A stretch of DNA of 64,000 nt from Aldrovandia affinis (lineage: Eukaryota; Chordata; Actinopteri; Notacanthiformes; Halosauridae). The stretch covers positions 868,001 to 932,000 of the forward strand of contig JAINUG010000148.1 in NCBI GenBank assembly GCA_029706075.1, written 5' to 3'. The position numbers and the translations under genes were made by a program. The notes under the pieces are model-generated. The model had not been told where the DNA came from, did no database searches, and worked only from the letters and a program-made list of their open reading frames with translations. Positions 15,851 to 29,900 of the stretch are shown here, piece after piece. The first letter of the stretch is position 1. Each line of letters begins with the position of its first letter.

Positions 15851-16066
<216 letters not shown>

Positions 16067-16248
16067 GTGGTCAGAAGACCCACATGGACACAGTATAATA
16101 TGTGTAGTCATGTGTCACCTCTAATACTAAACTCACTGGCAAAACCAAACAGACCCACTGACATACATACATGTCCAAATGACTGTGCCTTTTTGAAACG
16201 GCATGGGAAGCAAATTTCACACATGACAGGAGCTAATCATGGCCATTG

Positions 16249-16254
16249 AATAAA
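16249..16254 (+). terminator. ssbp1: Likely poly(A) signal of ssbp1
   Basis: AATAAA 524 bp after the stop codon. A second AATAAA lies at 16703-16708 and could serve a longer transcript. Confidence 0.55.
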
Positions 16255-16269
16255 GAAGGCATTTTAAAA

Positions 16270-17190
16270 TCATGTTAAAATGGGTTTAATGCAAATTGGT
16301 TAGCAATGGGGTCTTAAAGTCCACACACCAGTGCACAGGCCACTATAATTGGCAGAGAGTATGAAACAATCTTTTCGTTATGACAGCATTCACAGCACAG
16401 GCCCTAATGGGGAACTGTTCTTTGACAATGGAAGAGTATCATGCCACAAAAGCAGGAGCACACGCAGGTGTTTTGCGGTCTTCCTCCCCATGTCTCAGAA
16501 CTGTCTAAGAACCAAATTTTTTTTTTTTTTATTACCTGAGGTGACTTCTACACTCTATTTTTGTCGCTGTTTCAGTTCTATGTGTTAAATGAGTGCTTTG
16601 TGAAAGCCAGGTGTCCGTACATATTTTTTGGTTAGTGACTTGTATTCATTTGTTTCCCTTATACAACCATCCTGTAAAATTCCCCTTGTGTTTTATTTTT
16701 TAAATAAAGTTCAGAAAATATTTCAGTTAGCTTATTTTCCCCCTTTTAATTTTAATATCTATCACTTTATGATATTGCTTATTTCGAAATGGCATGGACT
16801 TACCAATTGCAGCGAAAATGCAAGAGGATTGCTTGTCATTTACGTAACGTGTAATTCGTTTACATCACCACAAGAGGGACAGATCGACATCGGAGGAGCA
16901 AAGTTATTCGTGGACTTAATTCAAGCGCAGGAGTTCGGCGTAGGCGGTTCCACACTGTTAGGTATTCTTGTCTCAATTTGATTCGTTACAGAATCCTGGC
17001 CTATCATACTTGATTGGGCAGTTCGTTTGTCATACTTTGTAGGCGGTGTTATACATATATGTATTTTACCATATTGGTGTTTCCGCGTGTCATTCAGAGG
17101 TGGGTCTTTAAACGTTGTTTATCCCGCAGCCAGTGGTGCGTTTTCCCGTTTTGACCACAACACGGGGTTGAGAGGACCATGCCAACGAGA
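16270..17190. other. Intergenic stretch between ssbp1 and creb3l2
   Basis: Apart from the second AATAAA, nothing recognisable is seen. The ORF around 16628 has no family resemblance and AT-rich, non-coding composition. Confidence 0.4.
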
Positions 17191-17982
17191 ACCAAGCAGT
17201 GGCCAATGGACGTGGCTGCAACTTTTAAACACTCCTCCTTCATGTTCAGAACGTAGAAACGCAAGTTTATACTTAATGTATCGTGTGATTGGTGGGCATT
17301 GGTTACGAAGGGCGGGACCTTTTTGCTTCATATGTTATCTTGTAAAATTTTAACGACTGCATCCACAATAAATATAATCTGCCCGAAGTATATATAAAGT
17401 ATTTTTAATGTGTGCCAAGTTTAGAAGAAACAAGTAGGCTCCAGACGGTCAGTCGCTGTATGGGTCTGACGCAACGAATAGCCGTTCTTTAAGCCCAGCA
17501 CCCTATTGGACGATTCTATCTCAAACTAACTCTAAATCTCACTGCTCCCTCCTCTTTCCCCACCCTCGAATTCCTGTCTGTCTGGATGTGGACATTGTGA
17601 GTCTGAGAGGAAAAAAAAACCCAATTAAACGGCGCATTTGAGGAGGATAAACAAAGGCATAATCGGAGGCAATTACAAAACCCTTTTATATTTTCATCCA
17701 GAGGAAAATACTCCTGTGCAATCTGTTTGCGTCTTAATATCGTGACCGTGGAGTGCGAGAAAAACTAGCCAGCTACTTAAGTAAAGATACTCACAAGTAG
17801 CTATTTTCACCAACTTTACGCAGACGTTCGGAAAAGTATCACTTCTAGGTTTGATTAGACGGATCGGTGGACAGTGACGGGAGTCGAATTCTCCGTGCGT
17901 ATACGTTTTGGTTGATACTTTGTAGCATAAGATATTGCGTTTTTCTTTTTTTTGTCATATTGGAGTAATCACGCCGTGAAGC
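17190..17982 (+). promoter_or_regulatory. creb3l2: Probable creb3l2 promoter and 5' UTR
   Basis: Four CCAAT boxes are visible: CCAAT within GGCCAATGG near 17200, then ATTGG on the + strand (inverted CCAAT) at 17288, 17298 and 17515. A GC box GGGCGGGA lies at about 17310. An ACGTGG core (GGACGTGGC) follows the first CCAAT, loosely like ATF6/XBP1 sites, but the spacing does not fit ERSE (CCAAT-N9-CCACG). No TATA box is convincing. The start site is probably between 17400 and 17700; no splice acceptor is evident before the ATG at 17983. Confidence 0.5.
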
Positions 17983-20900
17983 ATGGATATATTAGAAAGT
18001 GGTGAGCCATTTTTACACTGGGATCGAAATCTGAGCGAATTGTCTGAGCCCGGAGAAAACGACAATGTTGTGTATAACACAGTAAGTAATCTATCTGACA
18101 TCTTTTTGTCTGTCAGTCCGTCTCGATGTGTGTATATGTATGTGAGTGTTCTCTATTTTAATCTGTTGTTTTGCATGCAAGTTAACTTTTAGTTGATGTC
18201 ACTTATTTATCATGTTCCAACAGTCCAACCCAACAATCATTGGGGACGATCTCGCTCTTAGTCAAGTAGTTATATAGTACTCATGCTTTCAGCAAAATTA
18301 TCTGCAGACGAACACATGCAACTAGGACAGGTCAGTATAAAAAGTATATGTATACGCAAAATGTAGTCTATACTTAATTTCCATCGCCAACGCATCCGTA
18401 TTGCACGTTTTAATTTAAATTTAAACAAGGAGTAGTCGTATTTTATCCGATTTGTGGAGGGATAACTCTTTGAACACGACGACAGCTACAGCATTGTCCA
18501 CAGGTAGTAAGTACGGTGACTTACGTCGAGGCTGATGAACCAGTGTGGTTTTAATGAAGCCTACCCTGCGTGCCTGATCAGACCAACAATTGTAAATTCG
18601 TTTTGCACTATAGTGAAACGGCGAGTGAAGCGCTCCTCTGAGGACTTTGAGGACAGTGTAATGATTATAATTGCGCATTTCGTTTTACTTGCATAACATG
18701 TAAGCCCATTTAAAAAACACTTGGCCCATTAAAAAAATAAAAAATTGTTCTTCTATAGATTTCCTTGTCATTTCAGGGCTATCACGCCAGCCTTTTGAAT
18801 TTCCATCTGAAGTCAGAATCTTCAGAACGTGCTTGAGCCCGCCTAGCCATTGGGTAAAACTTACGTTTTGGGCTAAAACTTGACAAAGAAAAAAGTTGTC
18901 ATAGAACCCTTGACATTGGTGAAGTATATACTTTTTAATTTCAGTTTGTTGATAGTAGTAAAAGATGTATTGATGGACTTTTTCCCCCTTTCTTAATGGG
19001 ACATAGGATGGCAGTGTATTGCAATGGTTAGGGAGCTGGGCTTGTAACTCAGAGGTTGCAGGTTCAGTTCCCAGGTGGGGCACTGCTGTTGTACCCTTGA
19101 GCAAGGTACTTAATCTGAATTGCTTCAGTAAAATATCCAGCTGTACAAATGGATTGTATGTAAAGAAATGTAAACTGTGTAAGTCGCTCTGGATAAGAGC
19201 GTCTGCAAAATGCCTAAAATGTCAAATGTAAATACATTTGAGATGAAATGTACAGTAGTATAATGGCAGTGTTTTTCACACCCACAACCCTCAGGTCCAA
19301 GTGCTCTTACCATTGTACTATGTAATGCCTAAAGAAATGTAACATCTCTGTACCCGGCATACTGTCCTGAGTTTATGCCACACAAGTCAGCGGTACCACC
19401 ATTGATCTAAAAAAAGCCAGAGGCAACAGTATCGAAATTATGTTAACCGCTTGGCCTTTCTGAGTCACAAAGTGTTTTTGCTCCAGACTTCTCTGTCCTC
19501 TTGGGTTTTAGCACCCCCCCATCACCCCCACCCCCCACCACCCCTCACTTCATCTTTTTCTCACTCCCTCTCTTGTGTTTTGTTGACATGGAATTCCTCA
19601 CAACAATGCAAAGTGTTCACAGCTGCGTTCACCCCCTATGTTGATTGGACACATTCATATTTAAACACAACTTTTATTTACGTGAGCTGTGGGGTTCCCT
19701 CTGGGAAGTTCAATATTACATTTTTTCCCCCCACCTCCGGCCTGGATATCTATAGTAGTGAATTTGCTAAGCATGCACACTGTGTAATGCTATCTTAAAA
19801 AGATAAACCTTGGGCACGTTTGCCGTCATGGTGGGCATGGTAAGGGCCGTATAAATAGCTTTTTCGGCAGTGGCCAGTGGCCTCGTTCCTGTAATTTTGC
19901 ACATTGGTCTCTGAGAGATCAGTTATGGGAAACTTTGAATGCAAGTTTTTGAACTCCTTATGCCTTGTAATTGTCCTGATCAAATAATTATGGTTTGGAT
20001 AAAGTCAAATCAGAGAAAACTAGCAGGCAAGAGTGAGGGTTGACTTCCCTTGGCGCTGAGTGATGCAGGAGTGAACACGCTCAGTAATTCTTTATAATGG
20101 TAAGCCTGGTAAAATACTATATTACTGGCCTGGGGGAAAAAAACCCATTTAACTACTCCCCTCTGCTTTATGACTTCTGTTTGAGCCCAGATAAATGAAG
20201 TGAGTACTGCACGTGGGGATATGCGTGGTATCTACAGGAAATTATGTAACATATAGGCAGCAAGGTCCAAGAGACCTGTTGTGCCTCAGAACAGGCACTC
20301 TAGAGAGAAAGAGGCAATGGTGACTTTTTAACAAATTAAATGGTGACTTTTTTGACTTTTTTTTTCCGTTTGCATTGTTTTTCAAAGTCGATTAGAGAAT
20401 ACGGGAAGGAAAATGAATCCAACCAACACTGATCTCTAATCGTCTTTGACTGTAACTCTCGTCATGGAGATACCAGAACAGCTTCTGTCTCCGAAGGAGC
20501 AGCTAAATTGCCACAATGTAGCGCAGCCTCTGCGGAACATCGAACCCGACAGTCTTCATCACTCTCGTGGGCTACAAACGAGCTGTGTGTGACATAGGTG
20601 AACTGAATACCTGGAATCCCTTGTGCATTTGCAGGGCTAGGCTGGGGCACACACTTGAGAAACTGTTGAGGGCCGGGACTGTTCTTAGTACGCAGTGGGT
20701 ATAGGACAGGATGTCTTAGGAAAACAAACCTTTTGCTATCCTCTCAGAAGAGTGTATTGTGTGCTTGGCGTAGAAGTCAGTTCAAGAATGTGACTTCAAG
20801 GCTGTTTGCTTTAGAGCCTCGAGCGCAAATGGCGATGCCGTACGTGGATAGGAACAGAAAAATGAAGGCTTGAATCGTGAAACTAAGGAAAAAGTTGAGC

Positions 20901-23900
20901 TGTTCCTTTTTTTTGTTTTTTGTTGTTGTTGTTGTCTGCCCCAATTGAAACCTGACTTGATGGATGTTGACTGTGACGCTACTTAATTCGAAGGTGTTAG
21001 GGTGAAACACCCACAGCACAACACGCACTTTGTGTGAGGAGAGTAACACTTCCCTGCTACAGGGCTTCCATCAAACGCACGGAGAACACAGGGAGCTTTC
21101 ATGTCGAAGTCAGTTTTGCGGCGGAAAACCGGCACGGTAACACTGCCGCCTGTGACGGCCCTGACAAAGAGCGCACGGGCGCACGTTTGAGACATTTTCA
21201 TTTTTCATTTTAGATTCCTCTTTTTTTGCCTGAGATGCAAAGCATGCCGTACCTTTTGATATGTTTCAGGCTTCCGAGCTCTTTTGTTGCGCTGTCGTGG
21301 TTCACTGGTGTCCCCCTTTACAGTGGAGATGTGGGGGGGGGGCAGTTATTGAGTAAAACATCAGTTTAGTCACAGAAGCCTGAGGAAGTTTAACCAAGAC
21401 TTGGCTTCCAGTGGAGTAGTCCATCCTCATTTTCACATAGTGTGGTTCCAGTGATCAGTTGTGCAGTGTGTTACGTTGTCCGTCAGTGCTGTTTTCACCG
21501 CATCAGTATTCTCTCATGGATAAGACCCTGCTACATCGATTACAACCGTTATCATCACGTGAGCAATGTCCAACTGCCAGATTCGCTCGAGAATCCTTCC
21601 CTTTTGGCATCGTGCGAGCTTGGCACTCTCTTTATCTGTTTGGCTGAAGGCCTGAGTGACGTTACTCTCTTATGGCCTCCGTGCGTCAGTCATCCTGACA
21701 TTCTCATTCACTTTTCCTACCAGAGTTTTGTGGTGGTTTGTGGTCGTCCTTGGCATACAAATACAGCTTTTGCGCAATCCCTGCACAGTTGGGAGTGAGA
21801 AAAGATTATTAATATATGCATAGATGATTTTTTCCAGAAGGCTGCTGCAGGCAAAAGAAACGTATGAAATGGGGGAGAAAAAAATAAATAAAGTCAACGA
21901 GCGACTAGCAATACTCTTACAACGTATTTGTGTTTCAGTGGCGGCAGAAACTTTCAGACTTCTAGTTGAACAGGGTGAGCATAAGATGACCCTGTGGTCT
22001 TGGGTGTTGTAGTGATGGCCATCTTTTTAAAGAGAAGAGGAAGAGATGTGTGCGGCAGATCCTTGGCTTCTCAGCGGGAGAGAGAGATGTTGCGACATCG
22101 CAACAGTCGACACTGGGAGGCACGCTGACATGCTTTCGGCACCCAACGGCTGATTCTTGCAGGGTTAAAAAAACAAAACCACGCACCATCACATTCCATT
22201 GTGGACAATGGTGTCTTTTGCACCACCCTGATCGCTGCATACGCGAGATACACAGTTTTATTTCCAATTTGTTCCCTACCAGAATGCATCCTGTGGTGCT
22301 GCAGACCAACCCGCGTTCCGCACATGCCACAAAAGTGGTGCGAGCTGAGAGGTTCTGGTCTTGCAGCACAATGCGATGTGAGGCTGTGGTCTGGGAACAC
22401 AATGCGATGGCGGTGGCTGTCTTCGGTGACTTGTGGCATGCAAACCTTGCTTGGGGAGACATGCAGGGCCTGTTCTGCAGGCGGGGGCTGCCCTGCAACA
22501 AAGCTGGCTTTCTTCTGCCCTCAAGCCATGTGCACAGAGCAAGGACTGTTCTCTGCTCCACTGCAGTCCTGTACGAAATCATTCTGGACTGCCCCTCTCT
22601 CTCTCTCTCTCTCTCCGTCTCTCTCTCCCCCCCTCCATCCCTCTCTCCCTGACAAGGCTGAAAGGCCAGTCTGTGAGCTGTGACTTTAGAGGTTGCTGAG
22701 CGGGTCACCTGGGATGTCAGTGCACACAAACCCTTATATACACTACTTGTGTATCCCTCTCTCCCTCTTTACCTTTTTTTATTTCCCTGCCTGTCCTTTT
22801 TTTTTCTTCTTTATTGCGTTTCACATGAATCTATTAATAGCTTCTATTTTTGGCTGTCTTTCATACTTTGCCAGTGGCTGATCGGCTGAAATGATATGGA
22901 ATTCAAACTCAACGTTGATATTGATTTTCCTTTTGGGTACTCCCAAGTCTGATTTCAGAAAAGAATACGCTGATACCAGGAGTAAGTAAGTAAGTATATA
23001 TATATACTGAAAAATGTATGCATTCACTACTGTAAGTCGCTTTGGATAAAAGCGTCTGCTAAATGGCGTATATATATTATATATTTAAGTAAGTAAGCGG
23101 TCCAGATAGTTTTCCATGAAAGAGTTTGTGTCATCTGTCCTCTCAATGACACAGTTGACGTGAGAGTTGATGCGTCGTGACATTAAAGTGTCACTCTCAA
23201 ACCTCTCTCTCTCTTGCTCTCTCGTCCATTTTCTGGCCTGCTCTTGATGTCTTTCCTGTCCTCTTGCCAGCATCTGTGTATCCCGTTCAGCCATTTTTGT
23301 TGTTGTTGTAGAAAGCGGAACCCTTTGTGGAGAAGAGTGGTCTGTACTTTTGGCAGACTTTTATGAGCAGCCATTATGGTCTCTCATGCATGGAGATTCA
23401 ACGGTGCGGTATCAGAATGAACGTTTATCATGCGCGTAGGCCTAGTTGGTAAACCTTTTGCTATTTTTATAGCAAGTGTTGCACTTATTTTGTGCAATAA
23501 TGATGACGCCAATGAATGAACGAAACCCAGAACTGCCACTCACTGGCAGACTGGGTTTTCCCTTCTCCTTTGAAAGTGGCATAAAGGAACCACTGTGGTC
23601 TGCAGGAGCGGTCCTCGTGAGCACAGCTACGCTAGCGCCAACTGGAATCGCAACGAGGCATTTTCCACAGGAGACAAATGCTTCAAAGTGTTGTTTTCCG
23701 TTACTTTGTTTGATCTTCAATAATGAAGCATTCATATGGCGGCAGTTGTGATGGATTTAGCTTCCAAAATGATTGTAGAGACAATAACTCACGGAAATCA
23801 CGTAGTTTGGAAACGACACAATGAAACGTTGCGGTGTTCCACAATACAAACCGTCATAAAATTATAGTCCGTTGATTGCAGTCCCATTTTAAATAACAGC

Positions 23901-26900
23901 TGTGCAGCTCTGTGGCTAGCAAGATTGTGTGACACTTGCGCAGCTAGGATATGAGAAATTAGATGGGTTTAAAAAATATATTCCCCGGATGGATTTCATT
24001 TTCATTTGAGTCGCATTTCCCTGTGAGTTAATGGGGATTCTGGAAACCGTCGCTTGTAAAATGATTGCTGCAGATTTGACTGCGTTTGCATCTGGGAGTA
24101 TCATCTTTCTCACAACCAATCAAGTGAATCCATTGCTGTCAAGGAACTGGCTCCTTTAAAAAACAAAACAAAACAAAAAAATGTATATGAAAACTAACCT
24201 GAAGACAAGACATTTGCATGGCCTCACTGCAGTAAAGTTAGGTGGCTGTGGTGTGCCTCTTGAGCCAGTAAGGATCATACTTGACGGCTATTGTTCAGTT
24301 GCTGATGGTAGACTACCAATTCAAAGCTACTTTTGAGACGCTCTCTGTGAATGAACGTTTGTACAGTTCGATTAGCTCCTGCTACCTAAGCAATAATAAT
24401 AATAATAATATATGCCATTTTATCCAAAGCGACTTACAGTAGTGAATGCACACATTTTTCAATATATGTGGTCCCAGTGGGAATTTAACCCACAACCTAA
24501 GCGTTGCCAACGCTGTGCTCAACCAAGCCACAGAGAACCAAGCAGTGTGGAAGATGACGAGTAGTATTTTTGCCCGGGCGCCATCTTTACAAGGTCCACG
24601 CGGCTGAGGGCTTGTGTGTCCTCTGATGTTCCTTCGTGAAGGACTTTAGCTGTGCCGGCCCTGAAATGGAGCCCGGAGGCTGAGCTGGCAGCACCGGACT
24701 GCAGGATCGAGTGACTGAATTCCTTGTTATAATCCCCTCTTAATTACATTTCCTTGCTGACTGGTTAATGTTTCTCATGTGCCCTCCTTCCCTATACGTA
24801 CACCTTTAGTTTCCCCCTCAACTCAAGAGTGTACACCATTCTCATTTAGGCCTAGTCTTAGTTTTGTGAATGGGAGTTTTGTTGTTCTGGGGATATTATT
24901 TATCAGAGGCCGGTCGCTGTGCCATGTGAGCAGGGTTGCGTATTGATTGCACACCAGATCTCTGCTCACGCTTCTCTTTTACATCCCGGCCCTCTCTGTA
25001 GCTGGTTAGGAGGAGGGTGGCTGTGGAGGAAATGACAACTACAAGTGGGAGCCATGTTTGTCTTCTACAACCCACAGATACCGGTCTATCCATCCACCCC
25101 CCCTCTCCTCTGCCTCTGTTTTTCCTCTTCTCTTCCTCTTTACTCTTCGTAGTTGGCGACCAAGATTTCTGTGCTTAGCTGCACACACAGCTCTGCTGGT
25201 TGGCTGGGCAAGAGTGCTTCAGTGCGTCACGAAATGGAAAGAGTGACCATCTGGGATGGACAGTAAGAAGGAAAGGAATTCTTGAGAGGGGGGCGTGCTT
25301 CCAGGTTTTTTCAGAAGGATGTGATCTCAGGGGGGATGGGAGTTGGGGTTTGGGAGTTGGGGGTTGGGGGGGGGGGGGGAGGAGATGGGTGGAGTTCAAG
25401 GGGGTGAGAGTCTTGCTGGGAGGGGCTGGATAAGACGGTGAGATGTTTTCCAGAGACGTTTAAACTCGCAGCCTGATGTCTCCTGTACCAGATTTCCTTG
25501 CTGCCCGGGGCAGTGTGGGGCCTGATTGCCAGTCACAGATTAAATAAGGCTGTAATTCTCATTCTGCTTTGATCTGTGCTCATACAGCTTGTTGTTGAGC
25601 TTAACGGTTGTCATTAAACTATCTAAATTTACATCACTAATTCTATGCCGTTGCCTACACTATATTTAGTTCATATATATATATATATATATATATATCC
25701 ATGACATCTACTGAAATCCATCAGTGTCTTCTTATGCTTTTGCCCAAAGTTATGTATTGGTTTCTTTAGTAATGTACTGTGAGTTGCATGCTCACAAATT
25801 ATTCTGGCTAACTGCCTTCAACACCAATAGGCGGTTTGGGTTTAACCTGGTCACAATCCATTATTCTGCATTCAGCTTTGTCCTCTACAATGCCTGCTTA
25901 GGGTAGAAATCCATTCTGTGCTCATCGACCATCCTTGCCCCAAACTCTCTTTGAGGTATATGATTCTGGTGTGGACAAACGTGGCTGTCACAAGCACATC
26001 ATTACATTACATTACATTACATTACATTACAGGCATTTGGCAGATGCTCTTATCCAGAGCGACGTACAACAAAGTGTTAACCGTAGTCAAGAACAGTTTC
26101 GCTGAAAGCCACCCTAGAGGGAAGTACAATTCCAGGTGCTAGGAGCAACCACATAGTTAAACTAGGACCCTGTAGGTAAATCTGTAGCCACAGTTCAAAG
26201 GCAGCAATAAAACAATTAGTGCTGAAAATATCGGCGAAATAATGCCTAAAACCTAATACAATACATAAACAAGTAGACATGAGTGCAATACTAAACAGCC
26301 ATGTCCCTAAGTTACAAAACCGGACTACAGGGAGAGGTGCACCCTGAAGAGGTGAGTCTTCAGTCGTCACATCATCACATCGTCACAGGCGAATTTCGGA
26401 TTGGCGGCCACATTGAGAGACGCTGGCCCCATGCTGAGTGCGGTGCGATTTCTCAACACGCGGCTACCTCCCCCTCCCAATCCTATCAGGGAGCTTGACC
26501 GGCCCCGCTGACCCCCGCCCTCTACGGCTGGAAAAACTGGGTCACTCAGCGATGAGGCAGCCGCGTGGAGGAGGGGGGGGGGGTCAGTCAGTACTCGCGG
26601 GCCCGTAGGTTTTCGATCGTGGCCAGAGGCCCCCCTGCTTGTTACTGCTACCCGGGGGTTAGACGCGTCCTCCAGATGCCTGCTGATAAAAGATAAAGAT
26701 GGAGGGAACTGTGACATTTTTATCAGTGTGGATAAAGCCGTCAGCCACAAAAAAGGGGAAAAAGTAACAGATGAGAAATATTGGCTGGTATGGCTTTGAT
26801 ATTTAAAAACCAGTGATTTGTCAGGCTGTTAAAATGGAGGCTCTGGACTGCTTCCTCTGCAAGCTTGTAAAAACCATCGCCTCGGGTCTAAAGCTGGGAC

Positions 26901-29900
26901 GCGTTTAGCTGGCTGTAATAGGATGATGCAACGGGGCTAATGGATTGGATGCCTCCTGCCCTGGAACGACTGTGTTGTCAGTGTGTGTGCGGCGCTTCCC
27001 GATGTTCCCAGTCCTCGCGGAGGGTGGAATGCAGGGCAAAGTGCGGCTCCAGCGCGCGGCCGGCTGCACGCGAGTGTTGATCCTTGCACCCCCAAGAGTG
27101 CCGCCGTACATTTCTCAACAGGACCATGTGCAGGGCATGGTCATGTGCGTGCATTTGTGTGCACGTGTGTGTGTGTGTGTGTGTCTGTGTGCGTGCGTGT
27201 GCGCATTCTAGCCATTCAGGTTCCTATCTCTCCCCAGTCGCATCTGTTTCCAGTCCTGGGGGGAAGTTGTGTGTCACTGGGGCAGGACACGGTGGTTCCA
27301 CAGTCTGTTCCTCTTCTTGTGTTGCACCTCTGTTAACCCCTAACCCCCTGAACAGCTCGTCTGTCTCTACCCCGACACCCCCTGCCTCTTGGCACACACA
27401 CAAACACATTAGTCCCGCGGGGATCCGAAATTACAGACCCTCGTTGAAATTCCTTCCGACCCCCACCAATACTGTCACCGGAGGCTCGGCTAGGACTCGT
27501 TACTGGCGTCCCAGCTGGAGAGCGGCTCCGAGGGTGTCGAGTTACAGAACCCCCCCAACCCAACCACTGCCTGGAGACAAAGAGCCATTTACACCAAGAC
27601 CCACTCTCTGCATGTGCATAGACCTCTCTACACATTGCAGGGCTGTGGAGATTCTTCGCTGAGAGTTATGTCTTCGGAGGAGTGGGCCTGGTTGTGCCTG
27701 TTTGACGGCGTAGTCCGAACTGCTGTTCTGCAGATGGCATCAGGGGGTAATAAATGTCTGTTCTTGGTCTTTTGGGGATTTTAGCGAAGGAAATGGAGGT
27801 GTGTAGCAGCTAGTGATTCCCCTCTGGTCCATCCTGAAGTACTCAAATTGCAGATGTGTCCCCTCAGCGTCTGGTTCGACTCCAGTCCACTCGCAGAACC
27901 AGGACTGCAGCAAGAGGGGACCAGTTACAGCCGTGTCACAAACCAAGCTCCTGAAACCATCGCAAATTATTAACACAAATATCCCAAGTTCATAGCGACG
28001 CGCGGGATCCTAACAACACCGCCGGACTGTGAACTTGTCCCATGTTTTTCTCGTGAGTGATCTGGGGGCGCTGGTCCTGTGACAGGCGTGAACGATGGTG
28101 TTTTTGTCAAAAGACGTCCAGTGACTAATCGGGTGACTAATGGAACAGCCGTCCCGGTCCACAGATGGGAGGAGATGCAGGCCAAAGCCGAGGCCGCGGC
28201 TCGGGCCCTGTTTATGTGAGCGCACATTCTTGGCGGGTCTCGTGCCTGGAGAGTTGCGCTCCGTACGGTGGTCGTGGCTTGGCCCTGTTGGCATGCTGTA
28301 ACCGGGGCCAGCGCGGGGCTGTAGCACTGGGAGAGAAGGCAGAGCACCGACGTCGTGTGCTAACAAACTCAAAATAGAATCACGAGGACTGAAAAGCTAA
28401 TGAAAACCAGGCCCTTTTAAAGCTGCGTTTGCAGAAATGATTAATTAGTGACACTCATAAAGATGAACGCTTCCACTGATGTCACAGATGTGTTGGTAAG
28501 GATCGAGTTGCATAGTTACTGTAGATACGACAGAGTAAGTTCTTCTCCACTCTATTTAGAAGAATGATGATGGATTGGAAATGACTAAAAACTGACCGAA
28601 AAGTATACCGCACAGTATATTTGACATCCTGGACATCAGGGCAGTGAAGAGAATCCTGATACTGCCGTATTGGCAAACCAGGCAGAGCTTTAATCGCCTT
28701 GGGGGACTTGCTGTAAAGGTCAGGAACGGAGAGCCAGTGAACGGACTGTTCTAGAAGGAAGTGGTCGGCCTCACTGCGCCTCCTCCCTCTCGCTGGGGCT
28801 CAGCCTCTGGGCCTAGATCTGCATGAAACCAGGCCCTTATGCCTGGCCCCGCTCCACATCTCCCTCCCTCCCTCCCTCCCTCCCTCCCTCTCCTGCTGCT
28901 TACTCATTCTCTACGCTTCTCTTCAGCGCTCGACATTCCGAATGATCCCCTCTTTCCCTCGGTTTGTCTTTTCTCTCGCCGCATCGCTTACCTCACATTT
29001 CCAGATGAAAACACGCTCTTGGCCTTTGCAGTCTATTCTGTAGACTTTCAGACAGAAAACCCCAAATTACACCCAGGGCATGTTTTCCACCATTTATATT
29101 CCCCCTTATTTTGCAGTTCCACGAGTAGCATTTTGGCTAAGGAGCCGTGTTTGTGCCTCAGTATGAGCCTGCTCTGGCGTGCGTTCCTATTGGCTGGGCT
29201 ACACTGTGTGTGTGTGTGTGTGTGCGCGTGCACGTGTGCCTGTTTCTTCACTCAGCGGATATCTAAAAGCATGACAGCTCTTCTGTTCACTGTGGACTGA
29301 GAGCTTTGTAGCAGGTGCCAATACACACTGTCAATAGACGTGTCTCTTCAGGATTGGCTTGAACCAGGACAAACGTACTGGGTAAATAACCCTTCAGAAG
29401 CTGAGCGAAACTCTGTCACCCTGCACAGTAACGGGTTCAGGGACACAGTCACCCTGCACTGTAACACTGGTTCAGGGACATAGTCACCCTGCACAGTAAC
29501 GGGTTCAGGGACACAGTCACCCTGCACAGTAACACTGGTACTTTAACCCACAAAGTGCCCTGCAAGTGATTCTTGGTTGTCCGTGACTTGGATCGGCCGT
29601 TGTTGTTTTTACAACAATTAACGAATGCCTTCAGGCTTCTTGCATTTGCTAGTGCTTATGAAAGAGCCATTGTTTTGAGCTCTGCAGGAGACCGTAGTTT
29701 ACAAGCTTGCCTTTCTGTGGGGGGCTTTTGTTAACAAGGTCCAGGCGCAAACTGTCACGCTTTCTACACCTCACGCCAGAGGGAACCGTGGAAGTGTGCT
29801 CAGGCCTGCTCGGCCCTGCTAGGCCCTGGCGTGACCTGCTCTGCACTGCTCAGGCCTGCTCTGGTACTGCTCCTTTGAGCCAGGGGATGTGATTCTCCTC

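Noticed and set aside
17190-17230. ER-stress response element in the creb3l2 promoter
   Set aside because: CCAAT and ACGTGG cores are close together, but neither the ERSE (N9) nor the ERSE-II (ATTGG-N-CCACG) spacing and orientation fits.
21962-22729. 255-codon minus-strand ORF and overlapping plus-strand ORFs of 160-200 codons in creb3l2 intron 1
   Set aside because: Several frames are open at once in a GC-balanced stretch. There is no domain, no conserved motif and no splice support.
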